In this document: in pieces, positions 1 through 9,126 of the stretch | Layout: each line of letters opens with the position of its first letter | Numbering within the stretch: position 1 is the first letter of the stretch | NCBI GenBank assembly: GCA_964601895.1 | Contig: CAZROT010000006.1 | Span: 1-64,000, forward strand | Origin: CAZROT01 sp964601895 | GTDB taxonomy: Bacteria > Pseudomonadota > Gammaproteobacteria > Enterobacterales > Enterobacteriaceae | Direction of reading: 5' to 3' | DNA length: 64,000 nucleotides | Made by a program: the position numbers and the translations under genes | The notes under the pieces: generated by a model | What the model was told of the DNA's origin: nothing | Databases searched by the model: none | The model's input: the letters and a program-made list of their open reading frames with translations, nothing else

Positions 1-56
1 CCTATCGTTCCTACGTTTATATGCGGTTTCTTTCGTTCAAATTTTTCTTTAGACAC
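1..56 (-). CDS. tufA: Elongation factor Tu, 5' end only
   Basis: The reverse strand from 56 downwards starts with GTG and reads V/M-SKEKFERKKPHINVGTIG, the N-terminus of EF-Tu just before its first GTP-binding loop. A good ribosome binding site (AAGGA) lies 8-9 bases upstream. The gene follows fusA on the same strand, the classic last position of the rpsL-rpsG-fusA-tufA operon. EF-Tu carries aminoacyl-tRNA to the ribosome. Only 18 codons are inside the window, so nothing can be said about the rest. The call rests on the exact N-terminal motif and its position. Confidence 0.9.
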   Translation of the reverse strand, partial: MSKEKFERKKPHINVGTI

Positions 57-84
57 GGCTATATTCCTTACTTTATGTATATCC

Positions 85-113
85 CTGAACTTTCAATCAG
101 TATGAAAGTTCAG
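85..113. repeat. Perfect 11-bp inverted repeat between fusA and tufA
   Basis: CTGAACTTTCA (85-95) and TGAAAGTTCAG (103-113) are exact reverse complements around a 7-base loop. It sits between the fusA stop and the tufA start and has no convincing U-tract on the reverse strand. It may be an attenuator, an RNA-stability hairpin or a processing site that sets tufA expression relative to fusA. The structure is seen; its function is inferred. Confidence 0.6.
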
Positions 114-135
114 AATTTGAATTAACCCCAGGAAT

Positions 136-2244
136 CTATCGAGTTTTACGAGATTCAATGATAGCCTGAGCAATATTATTAGGTGCTTCGTTATATTTCA
201 AAAACTCCATAGAGTAAGAAGCACGACCTTGAGTTTGAGAACGCAGATCAGTAGCATAACCAAACATTTCAGACAACGGCACCTGGGCGCGTACTGCTTT
301 ACCGGTGGAAATATCTTCCATACCATCAATGATGCCACGACGACGGTTCAAATCTCCGATAACATCACCCATATAATCTTCTGGTGTTTCCACTTCAACT
401 TTCATGATTGGCTCCAGCAAAACGGGTTTTGCTTTCATGAAGCCTTCTTTAAAAGCCATAGAGCTTGCTATCTTAAATGCCATTTCAGATGAGTCTACTT
501 CGTGATAAGAGCCATCAAAAACCGCGACCCGAACATCAACAACAGGGTATCCTGCAAGCACACCATTTTTCAACTGTTCCTGGACACCCTTATCAATAGC
601 AGGAATGTATTCTTTGGGAACAACACCACCCACTATCTCATTAAGAAATTCATAGCCTTTACCGCCGGATTCCAGGGGCTCAATACGTAACCAGACATGG
701 CCAAACTGCCCACGACCACCAGACTGGCGTACAAATTTTCCTTCCTGCTCAACAGTAGAACGAATAGTTTCACGATAAGCGACCTGCGGTTTCCCTACAT
801 TCGCCTCTACGTTAAATTCGCGGCGCATACGATCAACCAGGATTTCCAGGTGCAACTCGCCCATACCAGCAATAATAGTCTGGCCAGATTCTTCGTCGGT
901 CCATACGCGAAACGAAGGATCTTCCTGCGCCAGACGACCCAAGGCGATACCCATTTTTTCTTGATCAGCTTTGGTTTTTGGCTCAACAGCAACAGAAATA
1001 ACAGGCTCAGGAAATTCCATGCGTTCTAGTATAATAGGGTTAGCCAGATCACACAGCGTATCACCTGTGGTGACATCTTTTAAGCCAATTGCAGCAGCAA
1101 TATCACCCGCACGTACTTCTTTTATTTCTTCACGTTTATTGGCATGCATTTGCACAATACGGCCCAGACGTTCACGTTTATCTTTTACAGAATTGAATAC
1201 GGTATCGCCGGAACTAACAACACCCGAATAAACACGGAAGAAAGTGAGAGTACCCACAAAAGGATCGGTAGCAATTTTAAAAGCCAGTGCCGAAAAAGGC
1301 TCTTTATCATCCGAATGACGCACGGCAGGAGTGTCTTTGCCGTCATTTAACACCCCATTAATAGCTTCAACGTCACCAGGCGCTGGTAGATATTCAACGA
1401 CTGCATCCAGCATGGCCTGTACGCCTTTATTTTTAAAGGCAGAGCCACAGGTCACCAGAATGACTTCGTTTTTCAGTACACGCTGACGTAATGCCTTTTT
1501 AATTTCTGATTCAGTGAGTTCTTCACCACTCAGGTACTTATCCATCAATTCTTCTGAAGCTTCAGCTGCTGATTCAACTAAATTTTCACGCCACTGAGTA
1601 GCCAATGCCTGCATATCCGCAGGGATATCTTCATATTCAAACGTGACGCCCTGATCAGATTCATTCCATTTAATGGCCTTCATCTTGATCAAATCAACAA
1701 CACCAGTAAATTTTTCTTCCGCACCTATCGCAAGCTGAATGGGTACTGGATTACCAGCCAGACGGGATTTAAGCTGCTCTACAACACGCAGATAGTTAGC
1801 TCCCATACGGTCCATTTTGTTGACAAATGCAATCCGTGGCACTTTGTATTTGTTCGCCTGGCGCCATACAGTTTCAGACTGAGGCTGTACACCACCAACT
1901 GCGCAATATACCATCACTGCGCCATCAAGAACCCGCATGGAGCGTTCGACTTCAATGGTGAAATCAACGTGCCCCGGTGTATCGATAATATTAATATGAT
2001 GTGGCTCGAACTGCTTGGCCATTCCAGACCAAAAGCAGGTAGTCGCTGCAGAGGTAATGGTGATACCCCGCTCCTGCTCCTGCTCCATCCAGTCCATAGT
2101 CGCAGCACCATCGTGCACTTCACCAATTTTGTGATTTACACCTGTGTAAAACAAAATCCGCTCAGTCGTAGTAGTTTTACCGGCGTCAATGTGAGCACTG
2201 ATACCGATATTACGGTAACGCTCAATGGGTGTTTTACGAGCCAT
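136..2244 (-). CDS. fusA: Elongation factor G
   Basis: Translocase GTPase of the ribosome, which also acts in ribosome recycling. The 702 residues match the usual length (704 in E. coli). The G1 loop AHIDAGKT is at residues 17-24, followed by the DTPGH and NKMD GTP-binding motifs, and the C-terminal EF-G domains IV-V are complete. The ATG at 2244 has AGAGGA just upstream. It is the third gene of the str operon, 61 bases after rpsG and ahead of tufA on the same strand. No defect is seen. Confidence 0.98.
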   Translation of the reverse strand: MARKTPIERYRNIGISAHIDAGKTTTTERILFYTGVNHKIGEVHDGAATMDWMEQEQERGITITSAATTCFWSGMAKQFEPHHINIIDTPGHVDFTIEVERSMRVLDGAVMVYCAVGGVQPQSETVWRQANKYKVPRIAFVNKMDRMGANYLRVVEQLKSRLAGNPVPIQLAIGAEEKFTGVVDLIKMKAIKWNESDQGVTFEYEDIPADMQALATQWRENLVESAAEASEELMDKYLSGEELTESEIKKALRQRVLKNEVILVTCGSAFKNKGVQAMLDAVVEYLPAPGDVEAINGVLNDGKDTPAVRHSDDKEPFSALAFKIATDPFVGTLTFFRVYSGVVSSGDTVFNSVKDKRERLGRIVQMHANKREEIKEVRAGDIAAAIGLKDVTTGDTLCDLANPIILERMEFPEPVISVAVEPKTKADQEKMGIALGRLAQEDPSFRVWTDEESGQTIIAGMGELHLEILVDRMRREFNVEANVGKPQVAYRETIRSTVEQEGKFVRQSGGRGQFGHVWLRIEPLESGGKGYEFLNEIVGGVVPKEYIPAIDKGVQEQLKNGVLAGYPVVDVRVAVFDGSYHEVDSSEMAFKIASSMAFKEGFMKAKPVLLEPIMKVEVETPEDYMGDVIGDLNRRRGIIDGMEDISTGKAVRAQVPLSEMFGYATDLRSQTQGRASYSMEFLKYNEAPNNIAQAIIESRKTR

Positions 2245-2305
2245 GTGATTCCTCTATGTTGTCATCCTGTCGCATTGCGGATTGCCTAACCTCTGCGTTG
2301 AAAAA

Positions 2306-2776
2306 TTACCACCGATAATGAGCAAATGCCTTATTAGCTTCTGCCATACGGTGAACGTCTTCACGCTTTTTAACAGCAGAGCCTTTATTGTCTACTGCAT
2401 CAGCTAGCTCATTAGCCAGACGTAAAGCCATAGATTTATCACCGCGTTTACGTGCAGCATCAACTATCCACCGCATTGCAAGCGCATTACGACGCACAGG
2501 ACGGACTTCTACTGGCACCTGGTAAGTGGACCCACCCACACGACGTGACTTGACTTCAACAGTCGGACGTACATTATTTAACGCAATTTCAAAAGCAGCC
2601 AGATACTCTTTACCAGAACGCTGAGCCAGCGTTTCCAATGCATTATATACAATGGCTTCAGCAATAGATTTTTTACCATCCACCATCAGGATGTTAATAA
2701 ATTTAGCCAGTAAATCAGATCCAAATTTAGGATCAGGTAAAATCTTTCTCTGGCCTACAACACGGCGACGTGGCAT
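2306..2776 (-). CDS. rpsG: 30S ribosomal protein S7
   Basis: Primary 16S rRNA-binding protein that nucleates the 30S head. It has 156 residues, the length found in many enterobacteria, with the canonical start MPRRRVVGQRKILPDP. It lies between rpsL and fusA. The 100-base spacer to rpsL (2777-2876) is close in length to the E. coli spacer, where S7 binds its own mRNA to repress translation. The same feedback is likely here, but I did not model the RNA fold. Confidence 0.97.
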   Translation of the reverse strand: MPRRRVVGQRKILPDPKFGSDLLAKFINILMVDGKKSIAEAIVYNALETLAQRSGKEYLAAFEIALNNVRPTVEVKSRRVGGSTYQVPVEVRPVRRNALAMRWIVDAARKRGDKSMALRLANELADAVDNKGSAVKKREDVHRMAEANKAFAHYRW

Positions 2777-2876
2777 GCAAATACTCCGTTGTTAATTCAG
2801 GATTACCCAAAACTTTATTTAAGTTTATTCAAACAGTGACAGTGACAATGTTTGGCCTTACTAAAACGAAGAACCG

Positions 2877-3251
2877 CTAGGTTTTTGGTTTTTTCACACC
2901 ATATTTAGAACGGCCCTGCTTACGATCTTTAACACCAGAACAGTCAAGTGCACCACGCACAATGTGATAACGAACACCAGGTAAATCTTTTACACGACCA
3001 CCACGGATTAAAATTACCGAGTGTTCCTGTAAATTATGGCCTTCACCACCAATGTAAGAGGTGACTTCAAAACCATTAGTCAAACGCACACGACAAACTT
3101 TACGCAGCGCTGAGTTAGGTTTTTTAGGAGTTGTGGTGTACACACGGGTACAGACACCACGTTTCTGTGGGCAAGCTGCCAACGCCGGAACGTTACTTTT
3201 CGTTACCTTCTTTTTGCGTGGCTTGCGAACCAACTGGTTAATCGTTGCCAT
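2877..3251 (-). CDS. rpsL: 30S ribosomal protein S12
   Basis: Decoding-centre ribosomal protein, 124 residues, nearly identical to E. coli S12. The PKKPNSALRKV segment and GGRVKDLPG are intact. The lysines at which streptomycin-resistance substitutions arise are therefore wild type. The start ATG at 3251 follows a CAGGAG ribosome binding site. First gene of the str operon; its promoter is visible about 90 bases upstream. Confidence 0.98.
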   Translation of the reverse strand: MATINQLVRKPRKKKVTKSNVPALAACPQKRGVCTRVYTTTPKKPNSALRKVCRVRLTNGFEVTSYIGGEGHNLQEHSVILIRGGRVKDLPGVRYHIVRGALDCSGVKDRKQGRSKYGVKKPKT

Positions 3252-3338
3252 GGTTAATAAAAACTCCTGGTTTTTTGCTTTCTTATAAAAGGTGTACTGA
3301 TCCAGTACATACTACTGGCAAAACATTAAGGACGGAAA

Positions 3339-3367
3339 ATTCTATGGCTGAGTGTCGAAGGTGTCAA
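3339..3367 (-). promoter_or_regulatory. Promoter of the str operon
   Basis: On the reverse strand, TTGACA (3362-3367), a 17-base spacer and TAGAAT (3339-3344) give a perfect -35 box and a five-of-six -10 box. The promoter lies in the 138 bases between tusB and rpsL and points into rpsL. It is the best sigma-70 promoter noticed in the window, as expected for ribosomal genes. Confidence 0.85.
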
Positions 3368-3389
3368 GAAATATACAAAACATTCCGCA

Positions 3390-3677
3390 TTACCATGTCA
3401 GACATGGGTGATGCTCCGTCGTCAATTTAACAAAATAATTATAATCAACCACCTTGATTTCAGATGAGATTTTGTCTATCAGACCGCGTGCAATAATATC
3501 TTCCTTAAGCGCACATAAAAATGCGTTGCTCTTTAATAAAAGAGCCAGGGACTCACTGTCCTGCACCGCCGCTGTCACTCCATCCTGCAATAGTAAAATA
3601 GCATCATCAGGAGTGACAAGGCGTAATAAAGCAGGTAAATCACATTCATAAGGCGAAACGCTCAGATTATATAACAT
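3390..3677 (-). CDS. tusB: Sulfurtransferase complex subunit TusB
   Basis: Small subunit of the TusBCD hexamer, which passes persulfide sulfur from TusA through TusE to MnmA for 2-thiouridine at the tRNA wobble base. It has 95 residues. LLLQDGVTAAV and the closing tryptophan match E. coli TusB (MLxxLxxSP...W). It follows tusC by 16 bases. Cytoplasmic. Identity rests on sequence and on the conserved tusDCB-rpsL order. Confidence 0.93.
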   Translation of the reverse strand: MLYNLSVSPYECDLPALLRLVTPDDAILLLQDGVTAAVQDSESLALLLKSNAFLCALKEDIIARGLIDKISSEIKVVDYNYFVKLTTEHHPCLTW

Positions 3678-3693
3678 CGCTTTTATCTCAGGA

Positions 3694-4053
3694 TTAAAAT
3701 CTCAGCACCGCATCACAGGCAAGCAGTTGTTTACGAAATGTATCAGGAGTTAATATGTTAACGTTCAATATCCAGTTGTTAACTGTGCTCAATCCACGCT
3801 GTTCTAATGATTTTTTACAAACGTAAAATTTATCCACACCGTACAATGACAGGACGGGAAAGGTAGCGATATAATCTCTGGCAAGAATTTTTTCTGGTTG
3901 CTGCTGCAAAAGTAGCTGAAAAACACCATCGGAGATAAAAAACACACTGATATTTTCTGTCAGTGCAGACATTGTAAGCAGCGCATCCAACCCTTCTCTA
4001 CCACTCGCAGAACCATGAGGGCTCTGTGTAAACATAAAAGCAATCTGTTTCAT
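3694..4053 (-). CDS. tusC: Sulfurtransferase complex subunit TusC
   Basis: Second subunit of the TusBCD sulfur relay. The frame is open from 4086, but I place the start at ATG 4053 (MKQIAFMFTQSPHGS). This gives 119 residues, the E. coli length, and a 10-base gap after tusD instead of an overlap. The motif SPHGSASGREGLDALL is typical. The ribosome binding site is weak, so translational coupling to tusD is likely. Confidence 0.92.
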   Translation of the reverse strand: MKQIAFMFTQSPHGSASGREGLDALLTMSALTENISVFFISDGVFQLLLQQQPEKILARDYIATFPVLSLYGVDKFYVCKKSLEQRGLSTVNNWILNVNILTPDTFRKQLLACDAVLRF

Positions 4054-4063
4054 ATACCAACAT

Positions 4064-4456
4064 CTAAAATTGCACGACACGATCACAACTGAGCATTGCC
4101 TCCGCTAGCGCACCCAATCCACGCAGAGAAAATCCGTGCTGGAGATTGCCGACAGAATTCGGATGGCAGGTCTCCTGTTTATCATTAGCGGTAATACCAC
4201 GGCGCAGGGCCGCCGCAACACAGACATTCAATTCAACGCCATTAGCACAAGCTAACTGTTGCCATGCTCGCACCAAATCAAACTCATCCGTCGCAGGCGC
4301 AGTAAGCTGATTTGCGTTTAGTACCCCTTCCCGATAGAAAAAAACGCTAACCAGACGATGTCCTGAATGTAACAATGCCTGAGCGAACTGCAAGGCACTG
4401 CTGGCTTGTTGAGTACCATAAGCCGGACCCGTTACCAACAGGCAATAATGCAACAT
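4064..4456 (-). CDS. tusD: Sulfurtransferase subunit TusD
   Basis: Catalytic subunit of TusBCD. The DsrE-fold protein has 130 residues and keeps the active cysteine in the motif CVAAALRRG (reads NVCVAAALRRGI). GPAYGTQQASSALQFAQALL matches the family N-terminus. First gene of tusDCB; the yheO regulator found upstream in E. coli is absent, and a 200-base spacer separates it from fkpA. Confidence 0.94.
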   Translation of the reverse strand: MLHYCLLVTGPAYGTQQASSALQFAQALLHSGHRLVSVFFYREGVLNANQLTAPATDEFDLVRAWQQLACANGVELNVCVAAALRRGITANDKQETCHPNSVGNLQHGFSLRGLGALAEAMLSCDRVVQF

Positions 4457-4603
4457 TTTTGGATTGCTGCTCCAGCAGAATAAATAACTTCATTAAATTT
4501 CAATAAGCTAACAGCAGATATTGTCATCGAGGTTAATAACCTTACAATCATCAGTGGTCATACAATTCAATTGATAATCAACTGCTTATTCCAGACGATT
4601 AAT

Positions 4604-4650
4604 ATAAGCATTAATGTCTTAAGACATTAATGCTTATCATGAACATGATA
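4604..4650. repeat. 34-bp perfect palindrome plus adjoining inverted repeat
   Basis: Bases 4604-4620 (ataagcattaatgtctt) are followed without any loop by their exact reverse complement at 4621-4637. A second inverted repeat, TATCATG-aa-CATGATA, overlaps it at 4635-4650. Both lie just beyond the fkpA stop on its coding strand. They could form the fkpA transcript end, although no U-run follows, or a symmetric protein-binding site. Confidence 0.6.
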
Positions 4651-4660
4651 GTTAATTGTA

Positions 4661-5479
4661 TTAATTGACTGACTTTTTAGTATGAGATGTTGCTGGCTTT
4701 TCTGCCTTTTTGTCTGCTTTTTCAGATGCTTTGATATCCAATAATTCAACATTAAACACTAACGTTGATTCAGGAGGAATTCCCGGCATCCCTGTTTTAC
4801 CGTAAGCAAGATCAGGTGGAATCACCAGGGTCATTTTTCCGCCTTTCTTAAGATATTTTAATCCTTCCTGCCAGCCAGGAATAACGCCATTCAAGCGGAA
4901 AGTTACCGGCTCTCCACGAGAATAAGAATTATCAAACTCAGTACCATCAGTTAATGTTCCTTTATAATGAACAACAACAGTATCACTCTCTTTAGGTGCC
5001 CGACCCGCGCCTGTTTTCTCAATTTTATATAACAGGCCGCTTGGCGTGCTTTTTACATTGGCTTCCTTAGCAAATTCATTGCGATACTTCTCACCCGCAC
5101 TATTATTTTTCTGGGCTTCTTCTTGCATTTTAGCCTGAGCTGCTGCTTTGATACGGCCTTCAAGGCGTTTTAAGACTTTTTCTACGTCATCTTCACTGAG
5201 AATACTTTTGTTAGCGAAAGTATCCTGAAGGCCTGCAATCAGCTGATTTTTATCCAGTTTAATACCCAACTTTTCCTGCTCTTTAAGCGAATTTTCCATA
5301 TACCGACTAATGGAAGCACCCAATGCATAAGCAGATTCTTGATCATCATTTTGAAATTTACTGTTAATAACAGTAGCAGTGCCAGCATCAGTAGATTTTT
5401 GCGTTTCTGCAGCTAAGACGTTATTAGACTGCATGCTCATAATTACTGCCAGTAATGTAGTTTTAAAAATTAATTTCAT
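4661..5479 (-). CDS. fkpA: Periplasmic peptidyl-prolyl isomerase FkpA
   Basis: FKBP-type prolyl isomerase and chaperone of the periplasm. It has 272 residues (270 in E. coli). A signal peptide covers about residues 1-23 (ending VLAA). A helical dimerisation domain follows (to about 125; ALGASISRYM near its start). The FKBP domain (about 135-252) carries VVVHYKGTLTDGTEFDNSY and PGWQEGLKYL. A lysine-rich tail closes the protein. The ATG is preceded by CGGAG. Divergent from slyX, as in E. coli. Confidence 0.95.
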   Translation of the reverse strand: MKLIFKTTLLAVIMSMQSNNVLAAETQKSTDAGTATVINSKFQNDDQESAYALGASISRYMENSLKEQEKLGIKLDKNQLIAGLQDTFANKSILSEDDVEKVLKRLEGRIKAAAQAKMQEEAQKNNSAGEKYRNEFAKEANVKSTPSGLLYKIEKTGAGRAPKESDTVVVHYKGTLTDGTEFDNSYSRGEPVTFRLNGVIPGWQEGLKYLKKGGKMTLVIPPDLAYGKTGMPGIPPESTLVFNVELLDIKASEKADKKAEKPATSHTKKSVN

Positions 5480-5897
5480 TCATTTCTCCGCAAGCGCATC
5501 ATTTTCAATTTAAAAACAATATCCCTGGCATTTCAGGTAGTCAGTACTATAACCGCCTGTACAAATGCAACACAATCATTTCTATGCACGTATTTCACGA
5601 TACTGCAGCCTTTTTTACAATAGTGGTTTTGGTTTTGTTTTCCTCAAAGCACAGTTAGCGTATCGAGTATCACTGGCAGAACAACACGTTAATTTTTAAC
5701 AAACACATCTTACTTACATGAAGAAGAGTATTTTTGTATAAACGATAAGCTGCCAGCAAGATTGCATGCCTGTTGTAATCAGTTTCAGGTGAATTATACT
5801 GTGTGAATTCTGCATGATAAATTCAGTACAATAACAAATCGCTCGATTGATAAGCGCGATAACGGGCAATACCAGCATGCAGGGGGAGGAAAAACCG
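5480..5897. other. Divergent fkpA/slyX intergenic region
   Basis: 418 bases without a supportable gene between the divergent starts of fkpA and slyX. In E. coli, fkpA is driven by the envelope-stress factor sigma-E. I looked for a GGAACTT-type -35 box and did not find a convincing one. Short frames here have no family resemblance. Confidence 0.5.
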
Positions 5898-6116
5898 ATG
5901 ACATTTTCCTGTTTTGAAGAACGAATCAACACACTGGAAAGTCGCCTTGCTTTTCAGGAAGCCGCTATCGAACAATTTAATGCCATATTAATTGAGCAGC
6001 AGATGGAAATAACCCGATTACATGAACAAATACGCTTACTGGCTGAACGGCTTCGCGCTGCTCAACCGCTTATGACGGCGACATTATCTGAAGAAATGCC
6101 GCCTCCTCATTATTAA
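5898..6116 (+). CDS. slyX: SlyX family protein
   Basis: Small coiled-coil protein of unknown function found next to slyD in enterobacteria. With the start at ATG 5898 (after AGGGGGAGG) it has 72 residues, exactly the E. coli length. Upstream in-frame ATGs would add a poorly conserved extension. ESRLAFQEAAIEQFN and the end PPPHY are diagnostic. Convergent with slyD, 22 bases apart. Confidence 0.94.
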   Translation: MTFSCFEERINTLESRLAFQEAAIEQFNAILIEQQMEITRLHEQIRLLAERLRAAQPLMTATLSEEMPPPHY

Positions 6117-6138
6117 TTATCCATTAAACAGTGCTGAC

Positions 6139-6660
6139 TTAATGGCAGCCGCAGCCACCATGATGGCAACTGTCACTGTCGTACTCCAGAGCATCACTGT
6201 CTTCAGTACGGCCATCGTTGAGTTCTTCCGCTGTCGCTTCACGAATAGCAACAACTTCAGCATTGCAGTGCAAATTTTTTCCCGCAAACATATGGTTACC
6301 ATCAATGACAACATGTTCATTGTCTATGCCAGTGACAGTAACGGGCACCTGACCGGAATCAGTTTCTACTAAAAAGCGCATGCCTGTTTCCAGCACTCCC
6401 GCATCCATAAATATTTCTTTTGGCACGCGCTGAATCAGGTTTTCTTCATAATTACCATATCCATTGCTTGCGCTGACGTTAATCTCAAAGCGGTCACCTA
6501 CCTGACAACCTTCCAGTGCATTTTCCAGCCCTGTAATCAAACAACCATATCCATGTAAATAATCCAATGGCTTTTCTAATGAATATTCATCAACCAGAAC
6601 ACCCTCTTCAGTGAAGATCTGATAAGCTACGCTGACAACTAAATCTTTTACTACCCTCAT
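6139..6660 (-). CDS. slyD: FKBP-type prolyl isomerase SlyD
   Basis: Cytoplasmic prolyl isomerase, chaperone and nickel carrier for hydrogenase maturation. The start is ATG 6660 (MRVVKDLVVS), preceded by AGGGAA; the frame is open further upstream but the extra 27 codons have no counterpart. The protein has 173 residues. The FKBP and IF domains are complete (PLDYLHGYG, VVIDGNHMFAGKNL). The metal-binding tail is much shorter than in E. coli (196 residues) but still ends HHGGCGCH, so some metal binding is likely kept. Confidence 0.95.
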   Translation of the reverse strand: MRVVKDLVVSVAYQIFTEEGVLVDEYSLEKPLDYLHGYGCLITGLENALEGCQVGDRFEINVSASNGYGNYEENLIQRVPKEIFMDAGVLETGMRFLVETDSGQVPVTVTGIDNEHVVIDGNHMFAGKNLHCNAEVVAIREATAEELNDGRTEDSDALEYDSDSCHHGGCGCH

Positions 6661-6765
6661 GATATTTCCCTGTCTTGAATAAAAATTATCACTATGCTTT
6701 ATCGTGATAAGAAAGAAACACAACCTGATGAAAATAGACAATCATTTTATTATTACATTGAATTA

Positions 6766-8577
6766 TTATTCATATTCATCCCAACGCTCTAATTGATGCT
6801 GCTCATGGAGCATTTCACTTTGGAAGATATCCTCCAGCTCCCGGCGGGCTTCCTTCACACGGGAAATTTGCGCTATTTCACCCTGATGCTGGGGCATTAA
6901 TTCACGTAACATACGCATATCAAGGCGCCGGAAGTGCTGCTGAGCACGATATGCCTGATGGGGATGCATACCCAATTCCAGTAATGTCTTACGCCCTAAT
7001 TCAAGTGCACTGGCAAAGGTTTCGCGGGTAAAATTTTGAATCCCGTGTTGCAGCAATTCATGTGCCTCTACACGCCCACGGGCACGCGCCAGAATACGAA
7101 TTTCAGGAAAATATTGCTGGCACAGACGCACTACGGCCATAGTATCTTCAGGAACATTACAGGTTATCACTATCGCCTTTGCCTTTTGTGTGCCTGCAGC
7201 ACGTAACAATTCCAGTTTAGTCGCATCGCCATAATAAACCTTATACCCATAACGACGCATAACACCTACCGCACTGACATCACGCTCCAGAACCGTAATA
7301 CTTATTTTATTTGCCATTAACAGGCGACCCACCACCTGCCCAAAACGCCCGAAACCAACGATGATGACTTGCGGATCATCATCTTCTACAAACGGCTCTT
7401 CATCATTATTTTCCGGATTGTTGTAACGCTGAACTAAAATACGGTCTACGATTTTCAACAATAGCGGTGTCGTTATCATCGATAACGTCACGACAACCAA
7501 TAATAATGCCAGTTGCTGGTTTGTCAGTATCTTCTGTGTAAACGCTGCTGAAAACAGGACAAAAGCGAACTCACCACTCTGGCTTAACAGTGCGGCAAAT
7601 TGCAGCCGTACCGAACGATGTAATCCAACAATTCGCGCCAGAATATACAACACTATCCCTTTAACGAAAACTAATGTTACTACACTAATAATGACAGGTA
7701 ACAGATGCGTGAATAACACACCCATATTGAGTGCCATGCCAACAGAAATAAAAAATAATCCCAGTAATAGTCCTTTAAAAGGCTCGATGGCAATTTCCAG
7801 TTCATGCTGAAATTCACTTTCAGCTAATAATACACCGGCAATGAAAGTACCAAGTGCCATAGAAAAACCTAATGTATGCATGAAGAAAGCAAAACCCAAT
7901 ACCACTAACAGTGCAGTTGCGGTAAAAATTTCACTAATACCCGATATCACTATGTAACGAAACAACGGACGCAGCAGATAACGCCCCGCCATCAGCATGC
8001 CCGCAAAAGCTAGTGCTTTCAGGCCAATACTGGTCCAGTCGTGCACATTGCTTCCGCCTGCGGTTAAAACAGGAATTAATGCCAGTGCCGGGATAACAGC
8101 CATATCCTGAAATAACAGTACAGAAAAACCGAGCTGGCCACCTTCATTACGATTCATGCCTTTTTCACGCATCAATTGCAATGCCATAGCAGTGGAAGAC
8201 ATCGCCAGACCAATTCCACCTATCACTGCGGCCTGCCATGCAAAATGATTAAAATAAAGTAACAGACCAAGGACAGCGGTAGTCATGAAAACCTGTACCG
8301 TGCCAACACCCAAAATTGAACGCCTTAACTGCCACAGTTTTGCCGGATTAAGCTCAAGACCAATGATGAACATCAAAAAGACAACACCCAGCTCAGAAAA
8401 GTGTAAAATCTCGTCGACATCATGGATAAAACCAAAACCCCATGGACCAATGGCAATACCGGCAATCAAATACCCCAGCACGGCGCCAATGCCGAAACGC
8501 TGAGCAATAGGGACTGCAACAACTGCTGAAAATAAAAACAGTAATATTGCAGTAAAAACTGTTGCCCCATCTATCAA
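6766..8577 (-). CDS. kefB: Glutathione-gated potassium efflux antiporter KefB
   Basis: Inner-membrane K+/H+ antiporter of the CPA2 family, opened by glutathione adducts to acidify and protect the cell from electrophiles. The 603 residues match KefB (601). An N-terminal membrane domain (about 12 spans, with FSELGVVFLMFIIGLELNP) is followed by a KTN nucleotide/glutathione domain (IIVGFGRFGQVVGRLL near residue 405). The start is TTG at 8577, directly after the kefG stop, and is preceded by AAAAGGAG at good spacing. No ATG is available nearby. Translation is probably coupled to kefG. Confidence 0.96.
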   Translation of the reverse strand: MIDGATVFTAILLFLFSAVVAVPIAQRFGIGAVLGYLIAGIAIGPWGFGFIHDVDEILHFSELGVVFLMFIIGLELNPAKLWQLRRSILGVGTVQVFMTTAVLGLLLYFNHFAWQAAVIGGIGLAMSSTAMALQLMREKGMNRNEGGQLGFSVLLFQDMAVIPALALIPVLTAGGSNVHDWTSIGLKALAFAGMLMAGRYLLRPLFRYIVISGISEIFTATALLVVLGFAFFMHTLGFSMALGTFIAGVLLAESEFQHELEIAIEPFKGLLLGLFFISVGMALNMGVLFTHLLPVIISVVTLVFVKGIVLYILARIVGLHRSVRLQFAALLSQSGEFAFVLFSAAFTQKILTNQQLALLLVVVTLSMITTPLLLKIVDRILVQRYNNPENNDEEPFVEDDDPQVIIVGFGRFGQVVGRLLMANKISITVLERDVSAVGVMRRYGYKVYYGDATKLELLRAAGTQKAKAIVITCNVPEDTMAVVRLCQQYFPEIRILARARGRVEAHELLQHGIQNFTRETFASALELGRKTLLELGMHPHQAYRAQQHFRRLDMRMLRELMPQHQGEIAQISRVKEARRELEDIFQSEMLHEQHQLERWDEYE

Positions 8578-9126
8578 TCAGGTTTCTCCTTTTAAGGGTG
8601 ACTGTAGCCATTCACTGTATGCAATCGCATGATTTACCAGCGTCTCTGGCCGTTGACGACGTACTCGATAGATAATCATCGGTACCATCCAGTGCATATG
8701 GCACATTGCTGCAGTAAGCTCAAACGGACGCAGAATATCTTCCATAGAATATCCCTTGTATCCTTTGGTGCGATAAGCCCCTTCCGCTTCACCAGCGGTA
8801 ATAACCGAACGCCAGTATTTACCTTTTAATGCATGGCCACCAATACCATTGGCAAATCCACGCACCAAAACACGATCAAACCATTCCTTAAGTAAAGCAG
8901 GGCAACTGTAAGTATACAAAGGATGCTGAAATACGATAAGTTGATGTTCACATAACAACTGCTGTTCACGGCGAATATCGATAAAAAAATCGGGATAGTG
9001 GGCATAAAGATCGTGTATGGTAACGTGTTCAAGGTGTTGTACCTGTTCTAACAACGCCTTATTGGCTACTGAATTCTGTGATTCCGGATGAGCATATAGT
9101 AATAAAATCTTGGGCAGCGATAGCAT
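8578..9126 (-). CDS. kefG: KefB ancillary flavoprotein KefG
   Basis: Quinone-reductase-like flavodoxin-fold protein needed for full KefB activity at the membrane surface. The start is ATG 9126, giving MLSLPKILLLYAHPESQ, after a strong AGAGGAGG. This yields 182 residues (183 in E. coli). PLYTYSCPALLKEW and GKYWRSVIT are typical. Its stop touches the kefB start, so the two form one operon. Confidence 0.95.
   Translation of the reverse strand: MLSLPKILLLYAHPESQNSVANKALLEQVQHLEHVTIHDLYAHYPDFFIDIRREQQLLCEHQLIVFQHPLYTYSCPALLKEWFDRVLVRGFANGIGGHALKGKYWRSVITAGEAEGAYRTKGYKGYSMEDILRPFELTAAMCHMHWMVPMIIYRVRRQRPETLVNHAIAYSEWLQSPLKGET

Noticed and set aside
229..1350. Plus-strand open frames opposite fusA
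   Set aside because: They are antisense shadows of a highly conserved gene, with no family resemblance and no ribosome binding sites.
5714..5932. Minus-strand 72-codon frame between fkpA and slyX
   Set aside because: Overlaps the slyX start, lacks SD and resembles nothing known.
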